The notes under the pieces are model-generated. The model saw only the letters and a list, made by a program, of their open reading frames with translations, did no database searches and was not told the DNA's origin. Of a stretch of DNA of 64,000 nucleotides, positions 36,971-45,478 are shown piece by piece. How positions within the stretch are numbered: position 1 is the first letter of the stretch; each line of letters starts with the position of its first letter. This DNA comes from Paraburkholderia acidipaludis NBRC 101816. Lineage in GTDB: Bacteria > Pseudomonadota > Gammaproteobacteria > Burkholderiales > Burkholderiaceae. The DNA is taken from positions 62,001 to 126,000 of the forward strand of contig NZ_BAXZ01000002.1 in assembly GCF_000684975.1 (NCBI RefSeq). Reading direction: 5' to 3'. The position numbers and the translations under genes were made by a program.

Positions 36971-37873
36971 CTAGACGACCGCGCTGAATTGCTGCTGGTC
37001 GAGAGAAATCGTTGCGATGATGGACTCGAACTCCGCCATCAAGTCCGGATGGCGTTGGGCAACGTATTGTCGTGCGGATTCGTTTTCGAGAAGCTTGGCG
37101 AGATACCCTTTTGCAAGCACTAAATTCAGCACGTCCTGACCGTAAGTCTGCTCAACGAGCTTGTACTGTCCCTGCAGGTTGCTCATTTCTCGCTCCATTT
37201 TCGCCATTTGTTCCGGGCTACCGCCCGTCAATTTGCGTGGTTTCTTGCCCTCTACAAGCAGCGCTGCAGGCGTGGCCACCAACAATGCTTCGGCGTATGA
37301 GACTGTCACGTTGTTCGCGGCCACCATCAGCTCAACGCATTCCACCTGCCGCGTCGGCTTCATTTTACGAATTGCGCGAACAAGTTCCGGCGAGAACTGC
37401 CGGTCGCCGAGGAGTTCGGCTGCCTCTGGGCATACACCGTCGAGGAGCGACATCTTCTTTACAATCAGCGACACGTCCACGGAAAGCGCTTTCGCCAGTC
37501 GTTCAGGTGATACGCCTCTGTCGATTACGCGCCTTATCATATAGTGCTCCTGGATTGTCGAAAGGCGATTGACACGGTTGTTATACGTGTAGCTCTCGTC
37601 ATCGGTCGCAACGAGACAGGCAACGGTCTCGTGCCTCAGGTCCTGGATGGCGAGTAAGCGCAGATGACCATCCAGCAGAACGTGTTGACCGGAGGTCTGG
37701 TCCGCAGCTGTTACAGAGAGCGGTTCGATGAGACCGACCTCCTCAATGGAGGTCCTTATCTGCTTGTATTTCCGCGATTCGACCACGGGCGCCGGTATTC
37801 TGCGTGATGGCAAGATGTTGCCGACTGGCACCGACAGAGGCTCAGGGATGAATCCAAGGGTGACGCCAGTCAT
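36971..37873 (-). CDS. ParB-like protein with RepB C-terminal domain
   Basis: 300 residues. ParB N-terminal motif VLLDGHLRLLAI (the usual 'DGHHR' position), a helix-turn-helix-like SPERLAKALSVDVSLIVKKM, and a C-terminal region rich in charged helices that fits the RepB partition C-terminal domain. Third gene of a minus-strand operon; start overlaps the previous stop by 4 bp. Partition normally needs a ParA ATPase, which is absent, so a role with the upstream serine recombinase (site binding or synapsis) is plausible. Confidence 0.75.
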   Translation of the reverse strand: MTGVTLGFIPEPLSVPVGNILPSRRIPAPVVESRKYKQIRTSIEEVGLIEPLSVTAADQTSGQHVLLDGHLRLLAIQDLRHETVACLVATDDESYTYNNRVNRLSTIQEHYMIRRVIDRGVSPERLAKALSVDVSLIVKKMSLLDGVCPEAAELLGDRQFSPELVRAIRKMKPTRQVECVELMVAANNVTVSYAEALLVATPAALLVEGKKPRKLTGGSPEQMAKMEREMSNLQGQYKLVEQTYGQDVLNLVLAKGYLAKLLENESARQYVAQRHPDLMAEFESIIATISLDQQQFSAVV

Positions 37874-38772
37874 GTAACGCTCCCGCTTGGCCAGACGCGT
37901 TCGGCAAGATATTTCGGGAGGCTGGCCAGTCCTTCCGCACGCAGGAGGTTGACGAAGTTCTCATCGGCAAACAGTTGCCTCAATGCGCCGACGACGAACA
38001 GCAAACGCTGTTGTGTGAATTCGGCCTTCCTGACCATCGATTTCTGACGTTCCACTTCGCGCTCGTACGTGCGCACGAGACTCGAAGTCGTGACAGCAAC
38101 AGCCTTGCTGGTCATATTGCGAGCAGTGCTTCTTCCGAGCGCTTTTCTGCGTTCGATGACGCGGCGAGCGTTCATCAACTGCTTGCCCCGCAATTTGCCC
38201 GACTCGTAGGCTTCCTGAAGTGCAGCCTGAATTTCAGCGTCGTCTTCGCCGGCGCCCACAATGGTGAGGGCCGCATTCAAGGGAACGAGACCTTTCTCCA
38301 CGGCAACGACGAGTCTCTCTTCTCCCTGATGCAGCAGCGTGAGGATACCGTGGACGTAGGTCTGCGTCAGACCCGTCTTTTCGGCAATGACTTTCGGCGT
38401 ATATCCCTGCTCCTGCAATTGCCGGATGCCGGCAAGCCGTTCGATGGGACGACACTGTCTGCGCGCGATGTTTTCAGTCAGGCTCATGATGAACGCGTCC
38501 TCATCGCTGACGCTCACCACGAGTGCGGGAATAGTCGTTTCACCGAGCGTGCGGAACGCCTTCAGTCGACCCTCGCCGCATACGAGCAGATATTTTTCGA
38601 TGCCGCCGGCCGTGGCTCGCGGCGTGACCACGATAGGTTTCTTGAGGCCGATGGTCTTGATGTTGTCGACGATTTCCTTGAAAACCCGACCATTACGCTC
38701 TCGCGGATTGATAACTTCAATCTGTGAGACGGGGACCATCCGGATTTCTCCGGGCTGCTGCCGCGTATTCAC
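37870..38772 (-). CDS. ParB-like partition/regulatory protein
   Basis: 300 residues with the canonical ParB order: KPIVVTPR, LLVCGEGRLKAFRTLG (nucleotide-binding region), ENIARRQCRPIERLAGI, then helix-turn-helix GYTPKVIAEKTGLTQTYVHGIL. The C-terminus is helical (EREVERQKSMVRKAEFTQQRLLF). It overlaps both neighbours by 4 bp. Two different ParB-like proteins in a row without ParA is unusual for a partition locus. Confidence 0.8.
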   Translation of the reverse strand: MNTRQQPGEIRMVPVSQIEVINPRERNGRVFKEIVDNIKTIGLKKPIVVTPRATAGGIEKYLLVCGEGRLKAFRTLGETTIPALVVSVSDEDAFIMSLTENIARRQCRPIERLAGIRQLQEQGYTPKVIAEKTGLTQTYVHGILTLLHQGEERLVVAVEKGLVPLNAALTIVGAGEDDAEIQAALQEAYESGKLRGKQLMNARRVIERRKALGRSTARNMTSKAVAVTTSSLVRTYEREVERQKSMVRKAEFTQQRLLFVVGALRQLFADENFVNLLRAEGLASLPKYLAERVWPSGSVT

Positions 38773-40334
38773 GCAACCCTCCTGAGACGGGCGCGTTCAG
38801 CCATGCCATAGAGGTAATCCAGCGTATCGAAGCGATAGCTCTCAAACTCGATGGGATTCTGGTCTGCCAGATGAATTCGTGGTTGGCAAAAATCCAGATG
38901 TGGCAACAGGTAGTAGTCCAGCGTCGATTCATTCGTCTGGTCGAGCCGCACAGCAACCGTGATGTCCGGCAGAAGGCTGGTATCAAAGCGCACCTTCCAG
39001 TGATTGCGACCGTTGTCATGCGCCTGGCAGCGCGCGAGCACGATGCATGTCGTGAACTCGTCATTGACCGTCAGCAGGTCGGTTGCCGGGTCGCGCATCA
39101 CCGTGCCACCCAAATCCGCGATTTTCGTCTCCGTTTGCGCGACGATTTCCGGATGCAGTTGCCGGAGGAACCGGTTGGTTTCGATGTAACGATAGTCCCG
39201 GCCAGGTGTGAAACCTACCGTCTGATAGGCGCGAATCAAACTGCCAAACCGGTACACGTAGACCGACGTCGAAGGCATGCCGTCGGTTTCATCAATCACC
39301 ACACCGGACAGAAAGCCGCGACTGCGATACAGATTGCGCAGGCGCTCGATTAGCTCCTCATTTGAATAGCGACGCGCTCGCGCTCTCATGATGCCTTGAG
39401 CGGTATAGAACGTCTCGCTCGGCACGATGGCCTGAAATGCGCCTTCCTTTCGAATCCACATGTCCGATGGGTTGGTCACCCGCATCTTTTTCAGCTTGAA
39501 CGACACACGGTTGTACACGTTGTTGCCGATGTATTTCTCGTTGGTCAATACCTCCCGCACCGTGGCTCGAGTCCATTCCCGGTCAAGGTCAGTTCGCACG
39601 TGCATGCCGTTCAGACGAGCGGCAATTTCGTATTCATCGAGCGACCCGTCGATAAACCAGTCGTAGATTAAATTGACTATCCGCACTTCGCTTTCCGGTC
39701 CCGGCATGAGGATTACCCGGTCCGTCTGCAGGCTTTTATGCTCACCGCGCCGCAATTCTGCTTTCATGAGACCGTGGTCGTCGACCAACACGCGGCGCAG
39801 TCCATAGCCAGCCGGCCCTCCTTGCCGGAATCCCTTTTCAATCAAACGGCACTGGCCGGCGAACACCTTCGCCGACAGCTCCCGGCTGTATTCACCCGCC
39901 ATGGCCCGTTTTACACCTTTAACAATAGTCGAAACAGGTGACCCGTCATTCTCGAACTGCTCGGCGCAGTACGCCACCTGGATGCCAGCACGGCGGCAGA
40001 TGTACTCGTAGTACGCGCTCTCGTCGGCATCCTGGAATCGCCCCCATCGACTCACGTCATAGACGAGGATGACGCTGAAGTCGGCATTGCCATTGACGAC
40101 ATCGGAAATGAGATTTTGCAGTGCCTGCCGTCCGTCAATTCGTAGACCGCTTTTGCCCTCATCGGCATACGTGCGGACGATTTGGAATCCACGGCGGGCA
40201 GCGTAGTCCCGAATCCGGTCGCGCTGATTCTCGGTCGAATACTGTTGGTGTTCGGTCGACATGCGCACGTACTCTGCTGCGCGCCCGGCAGACGAACTGG
40301 CGGCGACCGGTGCATCCGCGTTATTGAATGACAT
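38769..40334 (-). CDS. large serine recombinase
   Basis: 521 residues. Resolvase/invertase catalytic domain: EYVRMSTEHQQYSTENQ with nucleophile S26, then YADEGKSGLRIDGR, VILVYDVSRWGRFQDADES and GEYSRELSAKVFAGQ, followed by the 'recombinase' domain (GGPAGYGLRRVLVDDHG; NGMHVRTDLDREWTRATVREVLTNEKYIGNNVYNR). Size fits large serine integrases, which recombine short att sites. It leads an operon with two ParB-like genes, and the right repeat cluster lies 0.9 kb upstream. Its attachment sites are unknown; the inverted repeat clusters are candidates. Confidence 0.9.
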   Translation of the reverse strand: MSFNNADAPVAASSSAGRAAEYVRMSTEHQQYSTENQRDRIRDYAARRGFQIVRTYADEGKSGLRIDGRQALQNLISDVVNGNADFSVILVYDVSRWGRFQDADESAYYEYICRRAGIQVAYCAEQFENDGSPVSTIVKGVKRAMAGEYSRELSAKVFAGQCRLIEKGFRQGGPAGYGLRRVLVDDHGLMKAELRRGEHKSLQTDRVILMPGPESEVRIVNLIYDWFIDGSLDEYEIAARLNGMHVRTDLDREWTRATVREVLTNEKYIGNNVYNRVSFKLKKMRVTNPSDMWIRKEGAFQAIVPSETFYTAQGIMRARARRYSNEELIERLRNLYRSRGFLSGVVIDETDGMPSTSVYVYRFGSLIRAYQTVGFTPGRDYRYIETNRFLRQLHPEIVAQTETKIADLGGTVMRDPATDLLTVNDEFTTCIVLARCQAHDNGRNHWKVRFDTSLLPDITVAVRLDQTNESTLDYYLLPHLDFCQPRIHLADQNPIEFESYRFDTLDYLYGMAERARLRRVA

Positions 40335-40501
40335 GCTCCACCCCGCAACTCAGAGACGGACACGCGGCAGACACCGGGCGCAAGTGAGCGCCGGATGCGA
40401 GCGTCGCGGCTTCACATCAGAAGGTCGCGTTCGAAAACGAACGATGACAAGGCAAAGGTAGCAGGCCCGACGCCAATGCGTATCAGGTCATCTCTTTGCA
40501 A

Positions 40502-40945
40502 TCATGTCGGCGGCGCTGTCGGTGCAGACAGCACGGCTATGTGAACTGTCCACGCGTCCATTTTTGCGACAGCGGCATCGTTCGCGCGAGACAGCAGGTA
40601 GAAACCAGAGCCGAGCGGCCGTGGGAGCCTGATGACATCCATCTTTGCAATCGGCTTGCGACTCCGTCGCGCATTGCGCAATCGCTGCATACTGCGATTG
40701 CGCTCGCGATACGCCGGATGAGCAGCTCGATATTCGCGCCAGTAGCTCGAGTGGCTCGCGCGCCATTTCGCCTGTGCGCGAGCCTGGTTGTCGCGATAGT
40801 CGCTGTCGACACGGAGCCGGTCGCGCTGCCAGTCGCGTCGACGGGCGCGCTGGCACGGCCCCGAGGAGCAATATCGCTGATGGGGAACATGCAGAAGCGG
40901 CACGAACGCATTGCCGCAGGCAAGACAAAGGCGGGTCGATTTCAT
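40502..40945 (-). CDS. zinc-finger-like basic protein upstream of the recombinase
   Basis: 147 residues from ATG 40945 with GGAGG upstream. N-terminal CLACGNAF...RYCSSGPCQRARRR forms a C-x2-C...C-x4-C zinc knuckle, followed by a tyrosine/arginine-rich helix (DWQRDRLRVDSDYRDNQARAQAKWRASHSSYWREYRAAHP). I associate this protein type with recombinase-containing islands but know no function. DNA binding is likely from the composition. It lies 168 bp before the recombinase on the same strand and 254 bp from the right repeat cluster. Confidence 0.7.
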   Translation of the reverse strand: MKSTRLCLACGNAFVPLLHVPHQRYCSSGPCQRARRRDWQRDRLRVDSDYRDNQARAQAKWRASHSSYWREYRAAHPAYRERNRSMQRLRNARRSRKPIAKMDVIRLPRPLGSGFYLLSRANDAAVAKMDAWTVHIAVLSAPTAPPT

Positions 40946-41198
40946 GGGCCCCTCCGTGTCGGGTCGGGACAGGCGCCCGCGACCGGCTGACCCACCGGCG
41001 AAATCGCTGGCCTGAGAGGGGGTAGTGAAGGGTCGTCGGCGCACATCCAGCAGATTCCCATCACCCGCGAAAATCGCTAAAATTTCCTTACTTCAAGCGC
41101 AGTTTTTCGAAAACGGCGCGCGTGCGCGACCGCCGTCCGCTGACGGGAGAGCTCGTTTCTGGGGCTTCGACCGCGCCGTATTTGACGTGGCTCTGGTC

Positions 41199-41296
41199 GG
41201 AAATTCTCGGCTTATGCGTCCGTTTTTCTCACGTTATGCATCCGCCCCGGCTGGGGAGCCTTATCTGGCAAGGGCCAGTTTCTCCGGATATGCGAC
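41199..41296 (-). repeat. right repeat cluster (candidate transposon end)
   Basis: Read on the minus strand: unit R1 41296-41275 (core GTCGCATATCCGGAGAAA), a 32-bp gap, then abutting R2 41242-41221 (GATGCATAACGTGAGAAA) and R3 41220-41199 (GACGCATAAGCCGAGAAT). R1 pairs with left unit L1 and R2 with L2, so the two clusters are inverted relatives. An ACA at 41302-41304 sits 8 nt outside R1. Confidence 0.7.
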
Positions 41297-41354
41297 CATC
41301 TACAGCGTCAAGCGCAACAGATAACGAACAGAAGCAGTCGCATTTGAAGATTCA

Positions 41355-41378
41355 CGCCCGGTATAACCGGGCGTTTTT
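41355..41378 (+). terminator. Rho-independent terminator
   Basis: Perfect stem CGCCCGGT-ATA-ACCGGGCG followed by five T. It lies 50 bp outside the right repeat cluster and would have ended a rightward transcript whose gene is no longer complete; a stop codon (TAA) at 41322-41324 ends a frame cut by the element boundary. Confidence 0.85.
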
Positions 41379-41448
41379 CTACGGATGTCTCATGCCGTCC
41401 GCGGTCTGACTGGCCAGTCGTTTCCGGCGACTAATTTCCACAAAAACC

Positions 41449-41685
41449 ATGATCAATCCATCCACGGTTTCAGGTGTAATTATCTGGGGCGTTGTTTCTG
41501 GCCTGGTGACTTCAGCGCTGATATTGATCTTTGGTCTCCTGATGTCCAAGGTAGTATTGCCAGCCTACCTGGCATTTATCTACAAAGGCGTGGACCTCCG
41601 GGGCGTGTGGACCGAGGAGCGCGACCCTGACGCTAACGGAAAATTTTCGATCCAGTTGTCTCTGGACCAGAGTGGCTGTCGGTAA
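41449..41685 (+). pseudogene. truncated membrane protein
   Basis: 78 residues from ATG 41449. It has one long hydrophobic helix (VIIWGVVSGLVTSALILIFG followed by LLMSK) and then YKGVDLRGVWTEERDPDANG with the first strand of what looks like a lipocalin-like beta domain (KFSIQLSLDQSG). Proteins of this type continue for another 80-100 residues; here the frame ends abruptly, so the gene is probably broken. Function unknown. Confidence 0.5.
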
Positions 41686-41788
41686 TTTCGTGTTCAAGGC
41701 ATATGATGCGCCCCAGGAGAATATATGCCTCGCAAACCGAAGGCCCCGCAGATCCCGATCCAAACAACCGTCTTTGCCGGAAAGACTG

Positions 41789-42292
41789 ATGCCCAGAGTT
41801 CGCATAACCCGCGTAGCCCGCTCTGACGCAGAAGACCTGATCGCTGCCAATCGCGCGAGTCAATCGCACCATCTTCCTTGGGTCACCTCATTTACCGACC
41901 AGGCAGGCTTCGACGCCTGGTTCGCACGCACGCTGGTCGGCCCGAATGTCGGCCTCGTGGCCCGTGAGGTGACTGCGAACGAAGTTGTCGTGAACATCAA
42001 CGAAATCGTCGCGGGCGCTTTCCAGAGCGCTTATTTGGGCTATTACGGCATGCAGCAGTACGCAGGGCAGGGCTTCATGACGGAAGCGTTGAGAGCCGCC
42101 GTCAATTACGCGTTCGACGACCTCGGTCTGCATCGCCTGGAGGCGAATATCCAACCTGGCAACGTGGCTTCCATCTCCTTCGTGCGCCGAATCGGCTTTC
42201 AGAAGGAGGGATTCTCGCCGCGCTATCTCCGGATCGACGGCGAGTGGCGCGATCACGAGCGCTGGGCGTTACTTGCGGACATGCCGCGCTGA
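41789..42292 (+). CDS. RimJ/RimL-type GNAT N-acetyltransferase
   Basis: 167 residues from ATG 41789, where GGAAAG provides a ribosome site; the open frame extends upstream without one. Acetyl-CoA binding segment is YGMQQYAGQGFMTEALRAAVNYAFDDLGLHRLEANIQPGN, typical of ribosomal-protein-alanine acetyltransferases, followed by SISFVRRIGFQKEGFSPRYL. The core (Q/R-x-x-G-x-G/A) is slightly divergent as AGQGFM. Substrate cannot be told. Confidence 0.85.
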   Translation: MPRVRITRVARSDAEDLIAANRASQSHHLPWVTSFTDQAGFDAWFARTLVGPNVGLVAREVTANEVVVNINEIVAGAFQSAYLGYYGMQQYAGQGFMTEALRAAVNYAFDDLGLHRLEANIQPGNVASISFVRRIGFQKEGFSPRYLRIDGEWRDHERWALLADMPR

Positions 42293-42631
42293 GCCGAAAG
42301 CACGCTCAGGCAGACTATCCACACCCTCATGCGGATAACCCCCGAAAAACCCGGCTGAATATCTGTGAACGGAATGGGGACAAGTCACGCCGCGCCGCGC
42401 GGCCCGAAAAGTTGTCATCGGCAGCCCTACGTTGTTCACGCGCGCCGCGCGCAGTTATAAAACGGCCAAGCCATTGACTACTTAACGGTTTTCCCCGCTT
42501 ATCCACAGGAAACCCGCGATCTTGTTAACTATTACTACGTTTATATACAAGTAAACAAGAAAACCCTTAAAGCCCACGCCGGAGCAAGCGCGTCGAAGCC
42601 TTCTCCGGCAACACCGCATCAACCCAGGCAC
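42293..42631. promoter_or_regulatory. intergenic region with DnaA-box-like sites and an AT-rich segment
   Basis: A perfect DnaA box (TTATCCACA) begins at 42499; related sequences CTATCCACA (42318), GCGGATAAC and TGTGAACGG/TGTTCACG occur nearby. An AT-rich stretch from about 42518 to 42562 has imperfect inverted ends (CTTGTTAAC ... GTAAACAAG). No gene is present. It could be a DnaA-titrating or replication-linked locus, or simply a promoter region. Confidence 0.4.
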
Positions 42632-43111
42632 TCAAGCCAGCGGCAAATAAAGCTCCGTGCGCAACGCCTCGGGTGCGACTTCTTCAGGCGTATTCAGATA
42701 CACCTCGAACGAAGCCGCATTGAAATCGCCCTCATGGCCCGATTTCGGCAGCCAGTCCGCGTAAAACCACATCCAGGCGGCTTTCAGACCTTCATACGGT
42801 CCTTCATGGAGCAGCACCGCGTGCTTGCCGCCGCGCAACTGCAGGGATTCCACCGGTGAAGCGGGCGTGACCTTCGATGCGTCCGGGAGGTGAATGGCCG
42901 CCTTCGAGCGCAGCTTCGACTCCTCGACCCGATCCGGGTCGTCGTAAAAGATGCCGACCAGCTTTGCGCCCGCCGTAGGCACGCCGCGCTGGCCCAACCA
43001 CTGCGCCAGCGTGAAAAAGGCATCGCCGATTTTCGTGTACGGGCCAACGTGTCCCACTGCGAGCAGGTTCATCGGTTCGAGGGTGACAATCTTGACGTCG
43101 CGCTGTTGCAT
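42632..43111 (-). CDS. GyrI-like effector-binding domain protein
   Basis: 159 residues from ATG 43111 (GGAGG 10 nt upstream). The fold pattern VKIVTLEPMNLLAVGHVGPYTKIGDAFFTLAQWLGQRG, KLVGIFYDDPDRV and HAVLLHEGPYEGLKAAWMWFYADWLPKSG is that of GyrI/AraC effector-binding domains, standing alone without a DNA-binding part. Such proteins bind small molecules. It is divergent from eutB. Confidence 0.85.
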   Translation of the reverse strand: MQQRDVKIVTLEPMNLLAVGHVGPYTKIGDAFFTLAQWLGQRGVPTAGAKLVGIFYDDPDRVEESKLRSKAAIHLPDASKVTPASPVESLQLRGGKHAVLLHEGPYEGLKAAWMWFYADWLPKSGHEGDFNAASFEVYLNTPEEVAPEALRTELYLPLA

Positions 43112-43268
43112 GGTGGCGCCTCCATGAAGATAGGCGGCGCTGGCCGCCGGGTAAGAGATCCACGATAGCACCGTCGTATGCGAGGCGTTCACTGGCGTGA
43201 CGCTGCGTTTTTTTGGCGCTATCGTGGAAGCCGGCGGCAAGACAGCCGCCGGCACAGGAGCGAGCCCG

Positions 43269-44675
43269 ATGAGCCACGCGCAGTCGCACGTCCAGACCCT
43301 GGGTATCCGCGTCTACCGCTTCGACGGTTTGCGCACGCTGCTGGCGAAGGCCAGCGCGCAGCGCTCGGGCGACGAACTCGCGGGCCTCGCAGCCGCAACC
43401 GAAGAGGAACGCGTGGCTGCCCGGCTCGCGCTCGCCGATCTGCCGCTGCGCGCCTTCCTGGATGAGCCGCTGATTCCGTACGAAATGGACGAGGTCACGC
43501 GCCTCATCCTCGACGGCCATTCCGCGCAGGCTTTCGCACCCATCGCGCATCTCACGGTGGGCGAGTTCCGCGAGTGGCTGCTGGCGGACAGCACGCAGGC
43601 CGCCACGCTCGCGGCGGTCGCGGACGGCCTCACGCCCGAGATGGCGGCTGCCGTTTCGAAGCTGATGCGCAATCAGGATCTGATCGCGGTGGCGAGAAAG
43701 CGGCCCGTGGTTACGCGCTTTCGCAACACGATCGGTCTGCCGGGGCATCTCTCGGTGCGCCTGCAGCCCAACCATCCCACCGACGACGTGCGGGGCATCG
43801 CCGCTTCGATGCTCGACGGCCTGATGTACGGCTGCGGCGATGCGGTGATCGGCGTCAATCCCGCCTCCGACAATCTCGCCGCCATCATGCGCCTGCTCGA
43901 GATGATCGACGGCTTTCGCGAGCGTTACACCGTGCCGACGCAGTCGTGCGTGCTCACCCACGTCACGAGCACGCTGGCGGCGATCGAAAAAGGCGCGCCC
44001 GTCGACCTCGTGTTTCAGTCGATCGCCGGCACGCAGGCGGCGAACACGGGGTTCGGCATCTCGCTCGCGCTGCTCGACGAGGCGCACGAGGCGGCGCTCG
44101 CGCTCGGCCGCGGCACGATCGGCGACAACGTCATGTACTTCGAGACCGGCCAAGGCAGCGCGCTCTCGGCGAACGCGCATCACGGCGTCGATCAGCAGAC
44201 CTGCGAGGCGCGCGCCTATGCCGTCGCGCGGCGCTACCGGCCGCTGCTCGTGAATACGGTGGTCGGTTTCATCGGGCCGGAATATCTCTACGACGGCAAA
44301 CAGATCGTCCGCGCGGGGCTCGAAGATCACTTCTGCGGCAAGCTGCTGGGCGTGCCGATGGGCTGCGATATCTGCTACACGAACCACGCGCAGGCGGACC
44401 AGAACGACATGGACACGCTGCTCACGCTGCTCGGCGTGGCGGGCGTGAATTTCATCATGGGCGTGCCCGGCGCCGACGACGTGATGCTCAACTACCAGAG
44501 CACGTCGTTTCACGACGCGCTCTATCTGCGCGACGTGCTCGGGCTGCGTCGCGCGCCGGAATTCGAGGCGTGGCTCGCGCAGATGCAGATCGTCGATGCA
44601 CGCGGCGCATTGCTGGGCGCGTCGGCCGAGCCGCCGCTGCTGGCGCAGGCTACGAACTGGGTGGAGGGCGCATGA
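43269..44675 (+). CDS. eutB: ethanolamine ammonia-lyase large subunit
   Basis: 468 residues from ATG 43269 with AGGAGCG upstream. Recognisable EutB blocks: FLDEPLIPYEMDEVTRLI, LSVRLQPNHPTDDVRGIAAS, DAVIGVNPASDN, LTHVTSTL, FQSIAGTQAANTGFGI, YFETGQGSALSANAHHGVDQQTCEARAYAVAR and GCDICYTNHAQADQND. With EutC it forms the adenosylcobalamin-dependent enzyme that splits ethanolamine into acetaldehyde and ammonia. The eutC start overlaps its stop. The aldehyde dehydrogenase encoded on the other strand would use the acetaldehyde. No microcompartment genes are present. Confidence 0.97.
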   Translation: MSHAQSHVQTLGIRVYRFDGLRTLLAKASAQRSGDELAGLAAATEEERVAARLALADLPLRAFLDEPLIPYEMDEVTRLILDGHSAQAFAPIAHLTVGEFREWLLADSTQAATLAAVADGLTPEMAAAVSKLMRNQDLIAVARKRPVVTRFRNTIGLPGHLSVRLQPNHPTDDVRGIAASMLDGLMYGCGDAVIGVNPASDNLAAIMRLLEMIDGFRERYTVPTQSCVLTHVTSTLAAIEKGAPVDLVFQSIAGTQAANTGFGISLALLDEAHEAALALGRGTIGDNVMYFETGQGSALSANAHHGVDQQTCEARAYAVARRYRPLLVNTVVGFIGPEYLYDGKQIVRAGLEDHFCGKLLGVPMGCDICYTNHAQADQNDMDTLLTLLGVAGVNFIMGVPGADDVMLNYQSTSFHDALYLRDVLGLRRAPEFEAWLAQMQIVDARGALLGASAEPPLLAQATNWVEGA

Positions 44676-45466
44676 GCCGGGGACCCGTCGAGGCGAATCC
44701 GTGGGACGCCTTGCGCCGCTATACGCGTGCGCGCATCGCGCTGGGCCGCGCGGGCAGCGGTTTGCCCACGGCTGCCCTGCTGGCGTTCGAGCTCGCGCAC
44801 GCGCAGGCGCGTGACGCAGTGCATCAGCCGCTCGACGCCCCCGCGCTGCATGCGGCGTTGCGCGAGCGCGGGCTGGCATCGCTCGACGTCCATAGCGCAG
44901 CGCTCGATCGCGACCACTATCTGCGCCGACCGGATCTCGGCCGGAAGCTCGATGCGGCAAGCCTCGAAGCGCTGCGCGATGCGCTAACGCGACCCGTCGA
45001 TGTCGTCTTCGTGATCGCGGACGGCCTCTCCTCGCGTGCTGTCGCCACGCATGCGCTGCCGTTGCTCGATGCGTTGCTGCCGAAACTCGAAGGGTGGCGA
45101 GTTGGCCCGCTGGTGGTTGCACGCCAGTCGCGCGTCGCGCTGGGCGACGAGGTCGGCGAGAGTTTGCGCGCGGCGTTCGTCGTGATGCTGATCGGCGAGC
45201 GCCCGGGCCTGAGCTCGCCGGACAGCATGGGCCTCTATTTGACCGCCGCGCCGCGGGTCGGCCGCACGGATGCCGAACGCAACTGCATCTCGAACGTGCG
45301 GCCGGAAGGGCTCGGCTATGCGGCCGCCGCCGCGAAGCTGCACTACCTGCTCACGCGGGCGCGCGCTTTGGGCTTCACGGGCGTCAACCTCAAAGACGAC
45401 AGCGACGACGGGCTCGACGATGCGCGAGCGGGATCGTCGACGCCGCTGTCCGCGCAGCGCGATTGA
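44672..45466 (+). CDS. eutC: ethanolamine ammonia-lyase small subunit
   Basis: 264 residues from ATG 44672, overlapping the eutB stop (ATGA). Typical motifs: TRARIALGRAGSGLPTAALLAFELAHAQARDAVH, DVVFVIADGLSSRAV, ARQSRVALGDEVGE and the cobalamin-site region LIGERPGLSSPDSMGLYLTAAP with DAERNCISNVRPEGL. It completes the cobalamin-binding site of the EutBC complex. Confidence 0.97.
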   Translation: MSRGPVEANPWDALRRYTRARIALGRAGSGLPTAALLAFELAHAQARDAVHQPLDAPALHAALRERGLASLDVHSAALDRDHYLRRPDLGRKLDAASLEALRDALTRPVDVVFVIADGLSSRAVATHALPLLDALLPKLEGWRVGPLVVARQSRVALGDEVGESLRAAFVVMLIGERPGLSSPDSMGLYLTAAPRVGRTDAERNCISNVRPEGLGYAAAAAKLHYLLTRARALGFTGVNLKDDSDDGLDDARAGSSTPLSAQRD

Positions 45467-45478
45467 ATGCACCGTACT

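Larger units (their letters stand above)
4925..41304. mobile_element. putative 36-kb composite mobile element carrying a Tn7-like module
   Basis: Seen: clusters of about 22-bp repeats in direct orientation at 4965-5008 and inverted orientation at 41199-41296, with TnsA/TnsB/TnsC/TniQ homologues and defence genes between them. Outermost candidates are a TGT at 4925 followed after 8 nt by GTCGCAT, and the complementary ACA at 41302-41304, also 8 nt outside a GTCGCAT. No 5-bp target duplication is visible (TTCAG left, GCGTC right), so the exact ends are uncertain or one end was rearranged. Known: Tn7-type elements end in 5'-TGT...ACA-3' with several 22-bp TnsB sites near each end. Alternative: the repeats belong to the serine recombinase/ParB operon that abuts the right cluster, with the Tn7-like module nested inside. 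Confidence 0.5.

Noticed and set aside
4920..41309. 5-bp target duplication at the island ends
   Set aside because: The flanks of the best candidate ends are TTCAG and GCGTC; no duplication is visible for this or nearby alternatives.
42804..45122. 772-codon minus-strand frame over eutB
   Set aside because: GC-rich antisense shadow of eutB/eutC; composition is arginine/histidine/alanine-rich and matches nothing.
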